In this document: piece after piece, positions 17,182 to 27,500 of the stretch
Layout: every line of letters starts with the position of its first letter
How positions within the stretch are numbered: position 1 is the stretch's first letter
From: AP-15 sp963732095
Lineage (GTDB): Bacteria > Pseudomonadota > Alphaproteobacteria > ATCC43930 > CGMCC-115725
Assembly (NCBI GenBank): GCA_963732095.1
Contig: CAVSZA010000049.1
Span: 3,334 to 67,333, forward strand
Direction: 5' to 3'
Length of the DNA: 64,000 bases
Program-made: the position numbers and the translations under genes
The notes under the pieces: model-generated
The model's input: only the letters and a program-made list of their open reading frames with translations
The model's database searches: none
Told to the model about the DNA's origin: nothing

Positions 17182-17529
17182 ATGATGGAGATTTTTCTGA
17201 TACAGCTGCTGGCTGCGGGCCTGGGCGCCCTCAGTACTGCTTGGGCCGACTGGTCTTATAACCGGGCGCAGATTGGCCGGCGCCTTCACGCCTTCTGGGT
17301 TGCCGCTTCTATCGCGGTGATTTGCCTGCCGGTCGTATCCTGGACCTCGATGGTGTTTCTTGGTTCGGGGCTGCTCGGCCAATTGGTCGCCGGCACACTT
17401 GTCGGTGCGGTATTTCTTTGGGTGTATCGAAACTTGCCGAAGTCCCGCCAGGTCCGCAAATTTGGACCAGGCCTTCCCGATGCCCGCGGAACGGCGCCGT
17501 TCCCCCCGGTATCCCGGCTCGATCGGTAA
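17182..17529 (+). CDS. Small membrane protein of unknown function
   Basis: A 115-residue protein with three hydrophobic stretches: IFLIQLLAAGLGALSTAWA at the N-terminus, FWVAASIAVICLPVVSW near residue 38 and GLLGQLVAGTLVGAVFLWVY near 63, followed by a basic hydrophilic tail. Probably an inner-membrane protein with the tail in the cytosol. A candidate GGGGAAA site precedes the ATG. No family recognised. It is convergent with the Arg-rich gene that ends 17 bases away. Confidence 0.55.
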   Translation: MMEIFLIQLLAAGLGALSTAWADWSYNRAQIGRRLHAFWVAASIAVICLPVVSWTSMVFLGSGLLGQLVAGTLVGAVFLWVYRNLPKSRQVRKFGPGLPDARGTAPFPPVSRLDR

Positions 17530-17545
17530 ACAACCCGAGTTCGGA

Positions 17546-18721
17546 TCAGCGGCTGCCCTTTGCAGCGACATGCTCAGCTTTTGAAAGGGTCAGCTTCTCG
17601 GGGTGGACGATCGTCTTGTTCACGGCCGCGCGCGCCGCGCCGAGATTGGGGAATTCGGCCTCTCCGCCTTCTCGCCGCAGCACATAGGAGGCAGACATTG
17701 CCTTGCCGCTCTTCTGGTCGGCGACCGTGCGCTTGATAATTGTCCAGTGGACGCGACGGGTGCCGCTTTCGCTTGAATCTTCGGTTACATCGTCGAAACC
17801 GCGGTCGACCACCGATTCGAGTGCGTAGAGTTTTTGCTCGGGCTTTCTCAGCGGAGCTTCTCGGCCTCTTCCCGGCGGCCGGCCGCTCGGTCGCTTGTCC
17901 CGCCGCCCCTGAGTGTCCGAGCCCTGACCCCGGCGATCCGGCCCTCGCGCCCCGGCGTCACGCGGCCCAGCGGCTCGTTCACGCGGCTGGCGCGGACCAG
18001 GGCGGCGCGGCTCCCCGTCTGGTGCAGCACGGTCGGGTGGCCGCCGGTTGCGCGGGCGGCCCGGCCAAGGCCTCTGGACCGTCCCGGGCGCCGGCTGTGA
18101 TGTCCCCTCGGTAATCGCTTCGGACCCACTCGGGCCTTGGCCGGCGGAAGCGGCCGGGTCCATCAGACCTGGTCGACGCGGCGGCCGACGGCGCCGGCGG
18201 CGGGGTAGTTCACTGGCCATGCCGGGCGCAGGCTGAGCCGGCGTGGAGACTTCGCCGGGAGTGACCGTCGTCGGTTCCGGGGGGCTACTCCCGTCAATCC
18301 CAACCTTGCCGATCACCAGCGATTGTTGCGACGGATCGCGTGGGGGCCCGCGACGGCGGCGGCGCCGATGACGCGGGGGCCGCAGCTCCTGGGCATCCGT
18401 CCGGACCTCCCCTTGGGCCTCCCCCTGCGTATCCTGGACCGTATCTCCCGCTAGTGGAGTCCCTTCAGGAGTGGCTTGATCCCCTACCGCTGCTTCTGGC
18501 GAAGCTGCCGCCGGCGGAGGTCGACGGCGGCGTCGCCGGCGCCGGCGGCGGGGTTGCTGGGTTTCGCCGTCAGGCAATGACGGGCCGGCCGGATTGGCCC
18601 GGTCTGAATTGGCCCCGTCTGAATTGGCAGCGTCCGGGGCGTCCGCGACGGTTGCGCCCGGCGTTTCGCTCTCTACACTCGCTGCGGGAGCGCTGGGCGG
18701 ATCGTCGGAAGAATGCGGCAT
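17546..18721 (-). CDS. Arginine/proline-rich low-complexity protein with conserved C-terminal domain
   Basis: A 391-residue protein. Residues 1-290 are disordered-looking, rich in Pro, Ala, Gln and Arg, with three Arg blocks: ten consecutive Arg near residue 60, another block near 120 and RRRRRRPPRRP near 180. The last 95 residues are a different, folded-looking module (KLYALESVVDRGFDDVTEDS, then RRVHWTIIKRTVADQKSGKA and a Lys-rich end). The architecture resembles the Arg-rich RNA-binding arms of RNase E-type proteins, but no nuclease domain is present. I infer nucleic-acid binding. I do not recognise the C-terminal family. Confidence 0.6.
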   Translation of the reverse strand: MPHSSDDPPSAPAASVESETPGATVADAPDAANSDGANSDRANPAGPSLPDGETQQPRRRRRRRRRRPPPAAASPEAAVGDQATPEGTPLAGDTVQDTQGEAQGEVRTDAQELRPPRHRRRRRRGPPRDPSQQSLVIGKVGIDGSSPPEPTTVTPGEVSTPAQPAPGMASELPRRRRRRPPRRPGLMDPAASAGQGPSGSEAITEGTSQPAPGTVQRPWPGRPRNRRPPDRAAPDGEPRRPGPRQPRERAAGPRDAGARGPDRRGQGSDTQGRRDKRPSGRPPGRGREAPLRKPEQKLYALESVVDRGFDDVTEDSSESGTRRVHWTIIKRTVADQKSGKAMSASYVLRREGGEAEFPNLGAARAAVNKTIVHPEKLTLSKAEHVAAKGSR

Positions 18722-18776
18722 CGGGGCGTTTCCTCGAGCGGCGCTATGGTTTCAGGTAACGGTACTGGAGCGAGTG

Positions 18777-19841
18777 ATGCAAGGCCATGCGCTTAATCCG
18801 ACAGTGATCGGTGGGGCGATGCTACCCCATGCCCCGCAATTCTTCACGATGCCCGAAACCGAGGACCGCGATACGGTCGAGCGGGTGCGGGCCACGGCGG
18901 CCGAAATCGGCGCCAGGCTGAAGGCCTTGGCGCCCGATCTCTGGATCATTTTTTCGAATGACCATGCCGAGCAATTTTTCCATCAGGCGGCGCCGCCTTT
19001 CACGATCCACGTCGGGGACGCGGCAGAGGGGAGGTTCGCGGGCCGGAATTTCCGCTGGAAGGTTCCGAGCGAAATCAGTTTCGAACTTGTCCGGCAAATG
19101 TACCGGCAGGGTTTCGACCCGGCCTTCACCAGCGTCGCCAAGATCGATTACGCGATGGGCATCCCGCTCACCCATCTCGGCATCGAGGATCCGGTTCTGC
19201 CGATCTATATCAATGCCTACCTGCCGCCACAGCCGACGATGGAGCGCTGTTATGCGTTTGGCCAGGCAGTGACGCGGGTCGTTTCCGCGATGGGCCTGAG
19301 GACAGCGGTCGTGGCGAGCGGCGGCATGTCGCATTTCCCCGGCACTGAACGTTATCCCCATCCGGAACTCGCTTGGGACGAGGCAGTCATGGCTCAACTC
19401 CGCAGCGGGAATCTGAAGTCTCTGATCGGCTGGGACGAAGCCGCGCTCGACGAAGCCGGCAATGTCGAGTTGCGCTGCTGGGCAGCGGCCGCCGGTGCGC
19501 TCGGCGAACGCAAACCCGACATTGCGGCGCTGGAGCCGAGCTGGCATCACAACTACGCGTCGCTCGGATTTTTCACCCCGCCGCGCGGCGGCTCCGATCC
19601 GCATTATCCCTCGATCAAGCCGGAGCTGGTCGAGCTGACGAGCGCTCTGCACGGATTGGCGCACAACGAACATGAGCGCAGCGAATATCTCGCCGACGCC
19701 GCAGCCTATGCCGGCCATTTTCGGCTGACGCCGCCACAGCGGGCTGCTTTGCTCGGGCTCGACACGCAGGCGCTGGTGAAGATCGGCGTCCATCCGCTGG
19801 TCGCATTTCTCGCCAAGATGCAGGTCGAGCGGCAACGCTAA
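18777..19841 (+). CDS. Class III extradiol ring-cleavage dioxygenase, LigB domain with LigA-like C-terminus
   Basis: A 354-residue protein. ATG 18777 (MQGHALNPTVIGGAMLPHAP) follows CTGGAGCGA. The longer frame to 18594 would overlap the divergent Arg-rich gene. Residues 1-270 are a LigB-type catalytic domain with metal-binding His in AMLPHAPQFF and FSNDHAEQFF and the GGMSHFPGTERYPHP segment. Residues about 270-354 (SEYLADAAAYAGHFRLTPPQ, then GVHPLVAFLAKM) resemble the small LigA subunit of protocatechuate 4,5-dioxygenase. The fusion of both parts recalls gallate dioxygenase DesB. The protein should open a catechol or gallate ring with Fe(II) and O2. Substrate is inferred only. Confidence 0.82.
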   Translation: MQGHALNPTVIGGAMLPHAPQFFTMPETEDRDTVERVRATAAEIGARLKALAPDLWIIFSNDHAEQFFHQAAPPFTIHVGDAAEGRFAGRNFRWKVPSEISFELVRQMYRQGFDPAFTSVAKIDYAMGIPLTHLGIEDPVLPIYINAYLPPQPTMERCYAFGQAVTRVVSAMGLRTAVVASGGMSHFPGTERYPHPELAWDEAVMAQLRSGNLKSLIGWDEAALDEAGNVELRCWAAAAGALGERKPDIAALEPSWHHNYASLGFFTPPRGGSDPHYPSIKPELVELTSALHGLAHNEHERSEYLADAAAYAGHFRLTPPQRAALLGLDTQALVKIGVHPLVAFLAKMQVERQR

Positions 19842-19844
19842 GAC

Positions 19845-20987
19845 CTAAAGACTCGACACCAACCCGCTCACATTCACCACTGCGATCGGGCGGCTAAGCC
19901 CCTTCAAGGCGATGACGCCGAGCTGCTCTAGCTCCGCCACACTGTCGATCGCCGCTGCTACACGCTGGGTCACCAGGATCTGGCCGTCCTTGGCCTCGGC
20001 GCAGAGCCGGGCCGCCACATTGGTGACGGTGCCGATCGCGGTATAGTCGAAGCGACCCTCGAAACCGATCGGCCCCAATGTGGCATAGCCTTGGGCGATA
20101 CCGACGCCGAAGCCGATCTCGTGCCCTCGGGCGGTCCATGAACGGGCTAGCGAGGCGACCGTCTCCCGCATGTCGACCGCCAGCCGAACGGCGCGGAGGG
20201 CGGCATCGGGGCAGGGTATCGGATCATTGAAGATCACGATCAGTCCGTCGCCGGTAAAACTGTCGATCATCCCTTCGTAGCGATGGATCAGCGGTCCGAG
20301 CGCGCAATGATATTCGCGCAAAACCGCCATCACGTCTTCCGGCTCGGCGGTTTCGGCCAGGGCCGTAAAACCGCGCATGTCGCAGAACAGGACAACAATG
20401 TCGCGCCGGTGGCTTTCGAGGATCGCCTCGCCACCCGAAGCGACGATCGTCTCCGCAATCTGCGGCGCGAGAAACCGCTTCAGCCGGCCGATCCGCTCGA
20501 TTTCGCCGATTTGCGCCGTGACTTGCTCCTCGAGCGTCTTGTTCCACGCGGCAAGCTCGCCCGCCTGCTCCGCGAGCCGCTGCGCCTGCGTCTGCACGGT
20601 GTCGTGCAACGATTTTATGCGCAGCATCGCACGCACCCGCGCGGACAGTGAGGCATGATCGACCGGTTTCGTCAGGTAATCGTCGCCGCCGCTTTCCAGC
20701 CCCGCGACCACGTCCGCCCCATCTGCTTTGGCGGTGACCAGGATCACCGGGATGAACGGCAGCGCGGCGTCGGCCTTCAGCCGCTTGACGGTCTCGATGC
20801 CGTCCATCTTCGGCATCATGATGTCGAGCAATATGAGATCGGGCAGCAGCTCGCGGGTTTTTCCCAGCGCCTCGACCCCGTCCCCCGCGGTCGCGACCTC
20901 GTACCCTTGGCTTTCGAGGCGCATCTGCAGGATGTCGACATTGTCCGCAACATCGTCGACGACGAGAATCAGTGGCGGCTCGCGCAT
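19845..20987 (-). CDS. Response regulator receiver fused to class III adenylate/guanylate cyclase
   Basis: A 380-residue signalling protein. Residues 1-125 are a receiver domain: acidic DD at 11-12, phospho-acceptor Asp in LILLDIMMPKMDG near 55, and Lys in DDYLTKPVDH near 107. A coiled linker rich in Gln/Glu spans about 130-190. Residues 195-375 form a class III cyclase with metal-binding Asp in VVLFCDMRGFTAL and SFTGDGLIVIFND, and the transition-state Asn/Arg in GTVTNVAARLCAEA. Phosphorylation is therefore likely to set cyclic nucleotide synthesis. It is third in the operon behind the 13-GAF kinase and a CheY-like receiver. Confidence 0.92.
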   Translation of the reverse strand: MREPPLILVVDDVADNVDILQMRLESQGYEVATAGDGVEALGKTRELLPDLILLDIMMPKMDGIETVKRLKADAALPFIPVILVTAKADGADVVAGLESGGDDYLTKPVDHASLSARVRAMLRIKSLHDTVQTQAQRLAEQAGELAAWNKTLEEQVTAQIGEIERIGRLKRFLAPQIAETIVASGGEAILESHRRDIVVLFCDMRGFTALAETAEPEDVMAVLREYHCALGPLIHRYEGMIDSFTGDGLIVIFNDPIPCPDAALRAVRLAVDMRETVASLARSWTARGHEIGFGVGIAQGYATLGPIGFEGRFDYTAIGTVTNVAARLCAEAKDGQILVTQRVAAAIDSVAELEQLGVIALKGLSRPIAVVNVSGLVSSL

Positions 20988-21023
20988 GGACGATTACCGG
21001 CGGTGAGGAACCGACGAGCGGTC

Positions 21024-21143
21024 GCCCCTCACCCTCCCGCTACGCGGGCCCCTTCCTCTCCCCGCTGGCGCAGGGCGAGGGGGTGGAGGGCTCCCTCGCC
21101 CCGCAAGCGTCCGCTTGCGGGGACAGGGGTGGGGTGAGGGGCG
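21024..21143. repeat. Family A dispersed repeat, long composite copy
   Basis: CGCCCCTCACCCTCCCG at the left, GGGTGAGGGGCG at the right, with an internal GGGGACAGGGG/CCCCGCAAGCG hairpin. It fills the 186-base gap between the receiver-cyclase and the CheY-like gene, and may stabilise or separate their messages. Confidence 0.7.
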
Positions 21144-21173
21144 CTTTTCGGGGGATCATCGAACAGCTCAGGC

Positions 21174-21542
21174 CTATTCCGGGAGGAATTCGCGGACTTT
21201 GGCGAGGAGTTGGCGGGGGCTGAAGGGCTTGGCGATGTAGCCGTCGCAACCGGCTTCCCGCGTCTTGGCCTCGTCGCCGGAGAGGGCGTAGGAGGTCACC
21301 GCGACGATCGGCACTTGGGCGAGCTCGGGGATCGCGCGGATGCGGCGCGTCGCCTCGTAGCCGTCGATGACCGGGAGTTGAATATCCATCAAAATCAAAT
21401 CGGGGTGGTGTGTCTCCGCCATCGCCACCCCTTCGGCGCCGTCCACTGCCTCGATCAGCTCGTAATCGAAGCTGGTCAACAGGTCGCGGATAATCTGGCG
21501 GTTGTCCTCGGTGTCCTCGATGACCAGGATGCGCTTGCTCAT
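21174..21542 (-). CDS. Single-domain response regulator (CheY/DivK-like)
   Basis: A 122-residue receiver with no output domain: acidic pair Glu-Asp in RILVIEDTEDNRQ near residue 10, phospho-acceptor Asp in DLILMDIQLPVIDGYEA near 53, Thr in VAVTSYALSGDEAK near 83 and Lys in CDGYIAKPFSPRQ near 105. It resembles DivK-type relays. Its ATG overlaps the stop of the 13-GAF kinase by 4 bases (ATGA), so the kinase and this receiver are translationally coupled and very likely partners. It would shuttle phosphate to other receivers or phosphotransferases. Confidence 0.92.
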   Translation of the reverse strand: MSKRILVIEDTEDNRQIIRDLLTSFDYELIEAVDGAEGVAMAETHHPDLILMDIQLPVIDGYEATRRIRAIPELAQVPIVAVTSYALSGDEAKTREAGCDGYIAKPFSPRQLLAKVREFLPE

Positions 21543-24500
21543 GCAGCCTCCATCATTTCATCGACATGGACCGGCAGCAGGACCCGGAACGTCGAGCCTT
21601 CGCCCAATATCGAGTCGACCGAAATCGTCCCGCCCTGCATCTCGACCATGCGCTTCGAGATTGCCAGACCCAGCCCGGTTCCACCCTTCTTGCGCGTATT
21701 GGAATTGTCGATCTGCTGAAACTCGCCAAAGATTCGTTCCTGATCGGCGTCGGCAATCCCCGGCCCGGTGTCGCGCACCGTCAGCACAAATTGGCCTTTG
21801 TCTGCAACGGCGCGGATCTCGACCTCGCCCATGTCGGTGAATTTGATAGCATTGCCGACGAGGTTGAGGAGCACTTGCGACACGCGGCGCGCGTCGCCAT
21901 GCGCCATCGGCAAACCGTCCTGCACCGCAGCGGTGAATTTGAGCCCCTTCGAGGTCGCCAGCGGCTCGGTCGCAGTGACGACCGATTGCACGACTTCCGG
22001 CAGGCTGTAATCTTCGAGGGTCAAGGTCAGCTGGCCCGCTTCGATCTTCGCCAGATCGAGCACGTCGTTGATCAGCGCCAACAGATGCTTGCCATTGTTC
22101 TGGATGCGATCGAGCACACCACGCGGCCGCTCCGGCAGCTGGCCGTAGATGCCGTCGACGAGCAATTCGGCATAGCCGAGGATCGCATTGAGCGGCGTCC
22201 GCAGCTCGTGGCTCATATTGGCGAGGAACTGCGATTTGTGCTGGCTGGCCAGCGCCAATTGCTCGCTCTTGTCGGCAATCTCGCGGAACAGACGCGCGTT
22301 CTGGATCGCCAATACCGATTGAGTGGCGAGAGTCTGCATCACCCGGACGGTCTCCGGCGGGAACTCGCCCGCCTCCTGCCGCATCAGGATGATCGCCCCG
22401 AGGGTGCGCTCGGCGCCGACGAGCGGCACGATCAGCGCCGAGTGAAAACCGGCGGCGAGGGTGATGTCGCGCAGCGGATAACTTGCCCGCTGTGCCAAAT
22501 CGGGGAGCTGAATCGGCACGCGGCGCGTTGCTGCCTCACCCATCGCGGTCTCGGCTTCCGCAACCCGCAGCTCGCGCACCGAGTGTGCGAGCGCCTCGTC
22601 CCACCCGACCGCCTCGACCAGCCGGAACGCCCGCTCTGCCCGGCTGTAGCGGAAAACCGCCCCGGCATTCGCCCAGGTCACCCCAAGCGACGCGTTGAGA
22701 ACGGTCGACAGCACGGTCCTCAGATCGAGCGTCGAGCTGACCGCCTGTGCGACCTCATTCAACATCTTCAGCTCGGCGACCGAGCTCCCGAGCTCGGTGG
22801 TACGGGCACGCAATTCATTGAACAGCCGCGCATTCTCTATCGCGATCACCGCCTGGTCGGCAAAGGTCCGGACCAATTCGATCTGCTTGTCTGAAAAGGG
22901 CTCGACCCTTTGGCGCGCCAACACGATGACGCCGACCGGCACCCCCTCGCGCAACAGGGGCACCCCGAGCATCGTAGGCGTCTTGGCGACGCGGATGAAT
23001 TCGCCCCAGGTGTATTCCGGATCCGACCTCGCATCCGGAATGTGGACGACATTGGCGGTCAATGCAGTGCGGCCCGCGATTGTGCCGCGGCCTGGCGAGA
23101 TCGGGTTGGCTTCGACGAGAGCTTTGGTTTCGGGCGAAAAGCCGACCGATGCGGCGACGCGATAAAGCTCGCCCTCGCGGCGGAAGATAAACGCCATCTC
23201 GGCTTCGCACAGCCGCGACGCGGTTCCCGCCAGCGTTTCCAGTACCGGTTGCAGGTCGAAAGTCGACTGGCTGATGACCTTCAGCACATCGCTCGTCGCG
23301 GTCTGGTATTCGAGCAATTCCTGCAGATCGTCGGTGCGCTCACGCAACTCGGTGAACAGCCGGGCATTTTCGATCGCGATCACCGCCTGGTCGGCAAAGG
23401 TGGTGACCAGCCCTATCTGCTTCTCGCTGAATGGCTCGACATGCGAGCGGGCGAGGGTGATAACACCGATCAGCGCATCGTCCCGGATCAGCGGCAATCC
23501 GAGCATTGTGCGCTGACGGCCCAACTGTACCGCTTCGGCCCGGGTATATTCGGGATCGGTCGCCGCATCCTCGATGTGAACGGCGCGTTCTTCAAGCACC
23601 GTGCGGCCGGCCAATGTGCCGCGGCCCGGCGCGATCGGATTGCGCACCTGGAAATCCCTGTATCCCGCCGGGATCCCGAACGCGGCAACCATGCGACAGA
23701 GGCCATCCTGCAGCCGGAAGATAAATCCGGAGTTTGCCCGGCAAATACGCGCGGCCGTCTCGACCAGTGTATCGAGCACGGGCCCGAGCTCGGCACCCGA
23801 GCGGCTGATAACCTTGAGCACGTCGCTGCTCGCAGTCTGGTATTCGAGCAACTCCTGCAGGTCGCGCGTGCGCTGCCGCAACTCGTTGAAAAGGCGGGCA
23901 TTCTCGATCGCAATCACCGCCTGGTCGGCGAAGGTCGTAACCAATTCGATCTGCCGCTCGCTGAAGGGCTCCACCCGCTGACGCGCGAGCCAAATAACGC
24001 CACTCGGCTCCTGTTCGCGCATTAAAGGCACACCAAGCGCGGTCCGGATCTCCCCGACGCTGGTTGACTCGGGCATAGCATAGTCCGGGTCGGCGGCGAT
24101 GTCGGCGATGTGGACGACCCGGCCTTCAAGCGCAGTCCGGCCGGTGACGGTGCCCCGTCCCGGTAGAAACGCTTGACTCCTGACGAAGGCATCGTAGTCC
24201 GGCGGCAAAGCGTAGCTTGCCGCCACCCGATAAACCTCGCCGTCGCGCCGGGCGAGGCTTGCGATATCAGCATCGCACAGCCGCGCCGCCGTCGCTAGAA
24301 CCGTATCGAGCACCGGTTGCAGGTCGAATGTCGAGCGGCTGATGACCTTGAGCACATCGCTCGTCGCGGTCTGGTATTCGAGCGACTCCCGCAGCTCAGT
24401 GATTAGCCGTACATTCTCCATTGCGATCACCGCCTGCGCGGCGAAGTTCTGCAACAATGCGATCTCTTTATCGGAGAAGGGGTGCGCCTCCTGGCGAAAC

Positions 24501-27500
24501 GCCACCACTTGGCCCAACAGATCCGCGTCTTTTCGCAGCGGCACGAATAGCGCGGTGCGCAATCCGTATTGGGCACCGGCTTGTGCTCTGGGATCGTCTG
24601 GCCGCAGCCAAGCCAGTTCGGACATATCGGTAATTTGAACGACTTGTTCGCCGGCGAGCAGGCGCGCGAGTGGCGATTCCGGCGGGGGCTCGAACGGCTG
24701 GCGCAGCAGCTCCGCCAGCGGACCCGAGACGCCCCGCACCGCAACGGCGCGAAATTTGCCATTCTCATAGAGCTCCAGGGCGCCGAGAGCGATCCGGCAT
24801 AGGCCGTGCGCCTTCTCCAATATCGCATCGAAGACCGGCGCGAGGTCACCAGGCGAGGAGTTGATGACCTGCAATACCTCGGCGGTCGCGGTCTGCTGCT
24901 CCAAGGCCTCGCGCGTCTCGGTGATCAGCCGCGCGTTCTCCATTGCGATGACCGCCTGCGCAGCGAAGTTCTGCAATAGTGCGATCTGCTTGTCGGTGAA
25001 CGGCCGTACCTCTTGGCGATAGATGCCGAAGAACCCTTGCGGAACGCCATCTTTGCGCAGGCCGACCCAAAGCGCCGTGCGGGCCTTGCCCAACTCGATC
25101 ATCGCGACGAGCCCTGGGGTCCGGTGCTCGGAGTTCAGGGCGGCAATATCCGGAATCTGAACGGTATCTTCGCCGCGCCGGAGACGCTCGGGCATGCTTC
25201 CAGGCTGGATGGCGATGGGGTCTCTGACGAACTCGGCCAATCCCGCCGGGAGGCCACGAGTTGCGGTTACTCGGTAATGCTCGCCCTCATAGGTCGCGAA
25301 CACACCAAAGGAGCCCCCACACAAACGCATCGCCCTTTCGAGCATTGCGTCGAAGACCGGCGTCAGGTCGCCGGGCGAGCTGTTGATGACCCCCAGCACC
25401 TCGGCCGTCGCGGTCTGCTGCTCGAGCGCCTCGCGCGTCTCGGTGATCAGCCGCGCGTTTTCCATCGCGATGACCGCCTGCGCCGCGAAGTTTTCCACGA
25501 GTGCAATCTGCTTATCTGTGAACGGCTGCACTTCCTGGCGGAAAACTCTCATCGCACCCAGCAGGGCATCGTCCTTGCGGAGCGCTAGGAAGAGACCGGT
25601 GCGCGCATTGCCGAGCTCGACCAAGGCCCGACCGCGCTCGACGCCGGCGCGGTTCAACCGGGTAGCTGCCGTCGACGAAAACTCGGCGGCCATGTCGGCG
25701 ATATGCAGTACGTTTGCCCCGTTGACCAGTTGCCCGAAGTAACTCTTCGGATCGGGGCGGAACGGGTTGCGGTAGAAATCAATTAGGGCAGGCGGAAAGC
25801 CACGCGTCGCCACTGCAAGGAATTGCTCGCCAGCATAGGTGCTCAGGTCGCCGAACGAGGCTGCACAAAGGGCCAAAGTCTTTTCCAGGATCGCGTCGAA
25901 CACGGGGGCGAGGTCGCCCGGCGAGGAATTGATGACCTGCAACACCTCGGCGGTCGCGGTCTGCTGCTCCAAGGCCTCACGCGTCTCGTTGATGAGCCGC
26001 GCGTTCTCCATCGCGATGACCGCCTGCGCCGCAAAATTCTGCAACAGCGCGATCTGCCGGTCAGTGAAGGGCATCACCTCGCGACGAAGGGCAGAGATGG
26101 CGCCAAGAAGCACGTTATCTTTGCGCAGGGCCACAATCAGGAAAGTCCGAATACCGCCCTCGGCGGCGACCCGCGGTCCTGGATCGTCCGGGCCCTGAGC
26201 TGCCACTTGCCTAATATCATCTATGTGGACGAGCGGCTCGCCCTCGATCAGCCGAGCAAGCGGGTTGCCCGGGCTGGGAAGAAAGCCGTCGCGCATCAAC
26301 TTGCTAAACTCCACCGGCGCGTCATGAGCAGCCGCCGGCTGGAAGCGTTCACCGTCATAGGTGAATAGCACACCAGTTTCAGCACCGCAGAGGCTGTGCG
26401 CCTTGTCCAGGATCACGTCGAACACCGGAGCGAGGTCGCCGGGCGAGGAATTGATGACGCCCAGCACCTCGGCAGTCGCGGTCTGTTGCTCCAGGGCCTC
26501 GCGCGTCTCGGTGATGAGGCGCGCGTTTTCCATCGCGATGACCGCCTGCGCGGCGAAATTTCTAACTAACGCAATCTGCCGGTCGGAAAACGGCCGAACC
26601 TCCTGGCGATAAAATCCGATCACGCCGAGTGCCTCGCCGTCCTTGGCAAGCGGCACCGTCAGGGTCGTGCGAGCGCCGGCGAGGTCCACCATCGCACGGG
26701 TCAGCGGATCGCCTTTTTCGTAGAAGTGCGAGGAGGAGATGTCAGCAATTTGCACATAGCCTTCGCCGCGGGCAACACGCGAAAAGCCACTGCGTGGGCC
26801 AGGCGACGTCTGATCGCCCGCGAAAAAGCTGGCAAACGGCTCGGGGAAGCCACGCTGTGCAACCGTGGAATAGCGATCGCCGTCCCAGACGCCGATCCCG
26901 CCGCAGGCGGCGCCGCATAGGAGCATCGCTTTTTCCAGCATCGCATCGAAAACCGGCGCAAGGTCGCCGGGCGAGCTGTTGATGACGCCCAGCACCTCGG
27001 CGGTCGCGGTCTGCTGTTCTAAGGCCTCGTGCGTCTCGGTGATCAGCCGCGCGTTCTCCATTGCGATCACCGCCTGCGCGGCAAAATTCTGCAATAGAGC
27101 GATCTGCTTGTCAGAGAACGGACGCACTTCCTGGCGGTATACGGCAAAGGCCCCGAGTGCCGCTTCGTCCCTGCGCAAAGGCACCATCAGGATAGTGCGG
27201 ACACCGCCGAGATCGAACAGCGCACGCGCCAAGGGTAGGCCAGAGCGATATCCTTCATAGGACGGCACATCTACGATCTGGATAAGCCTCTCGCCTTGTA
27301 ATAGCCGCTGATGAGTGGGGCTTAGTGGCCGCGGGCCCTGACGGAGAAATTCGACGTATCGGGGCGGCGCGCCTAGGATCGCCGAGGCCTCCATCTGTTC
27401 GCCGTGGTACGTCCACAAGACGCCGATCTCGGCCTCGCAGAGTCGCGTCGCCTTGTCGAGCATAGCGTCGAACACCGGTGCGAGTTCGCCGGGCGAGCTG

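Noticed and set aside
18594..18776. Longer start for the ring-cleavage dioxygenase
   Set aside because: It overlaps the divergent Arg-rich gene and encodes no conserved residues, while 18777 has a good ribosome site.
21566..25588. Several long plus-strand frames (442, 371 and 191 residues) opposite the giant kinase
   Set aside because: They repeat with the GAF units and carry no recognisable domains. The kinase strand explains the sequence fully.
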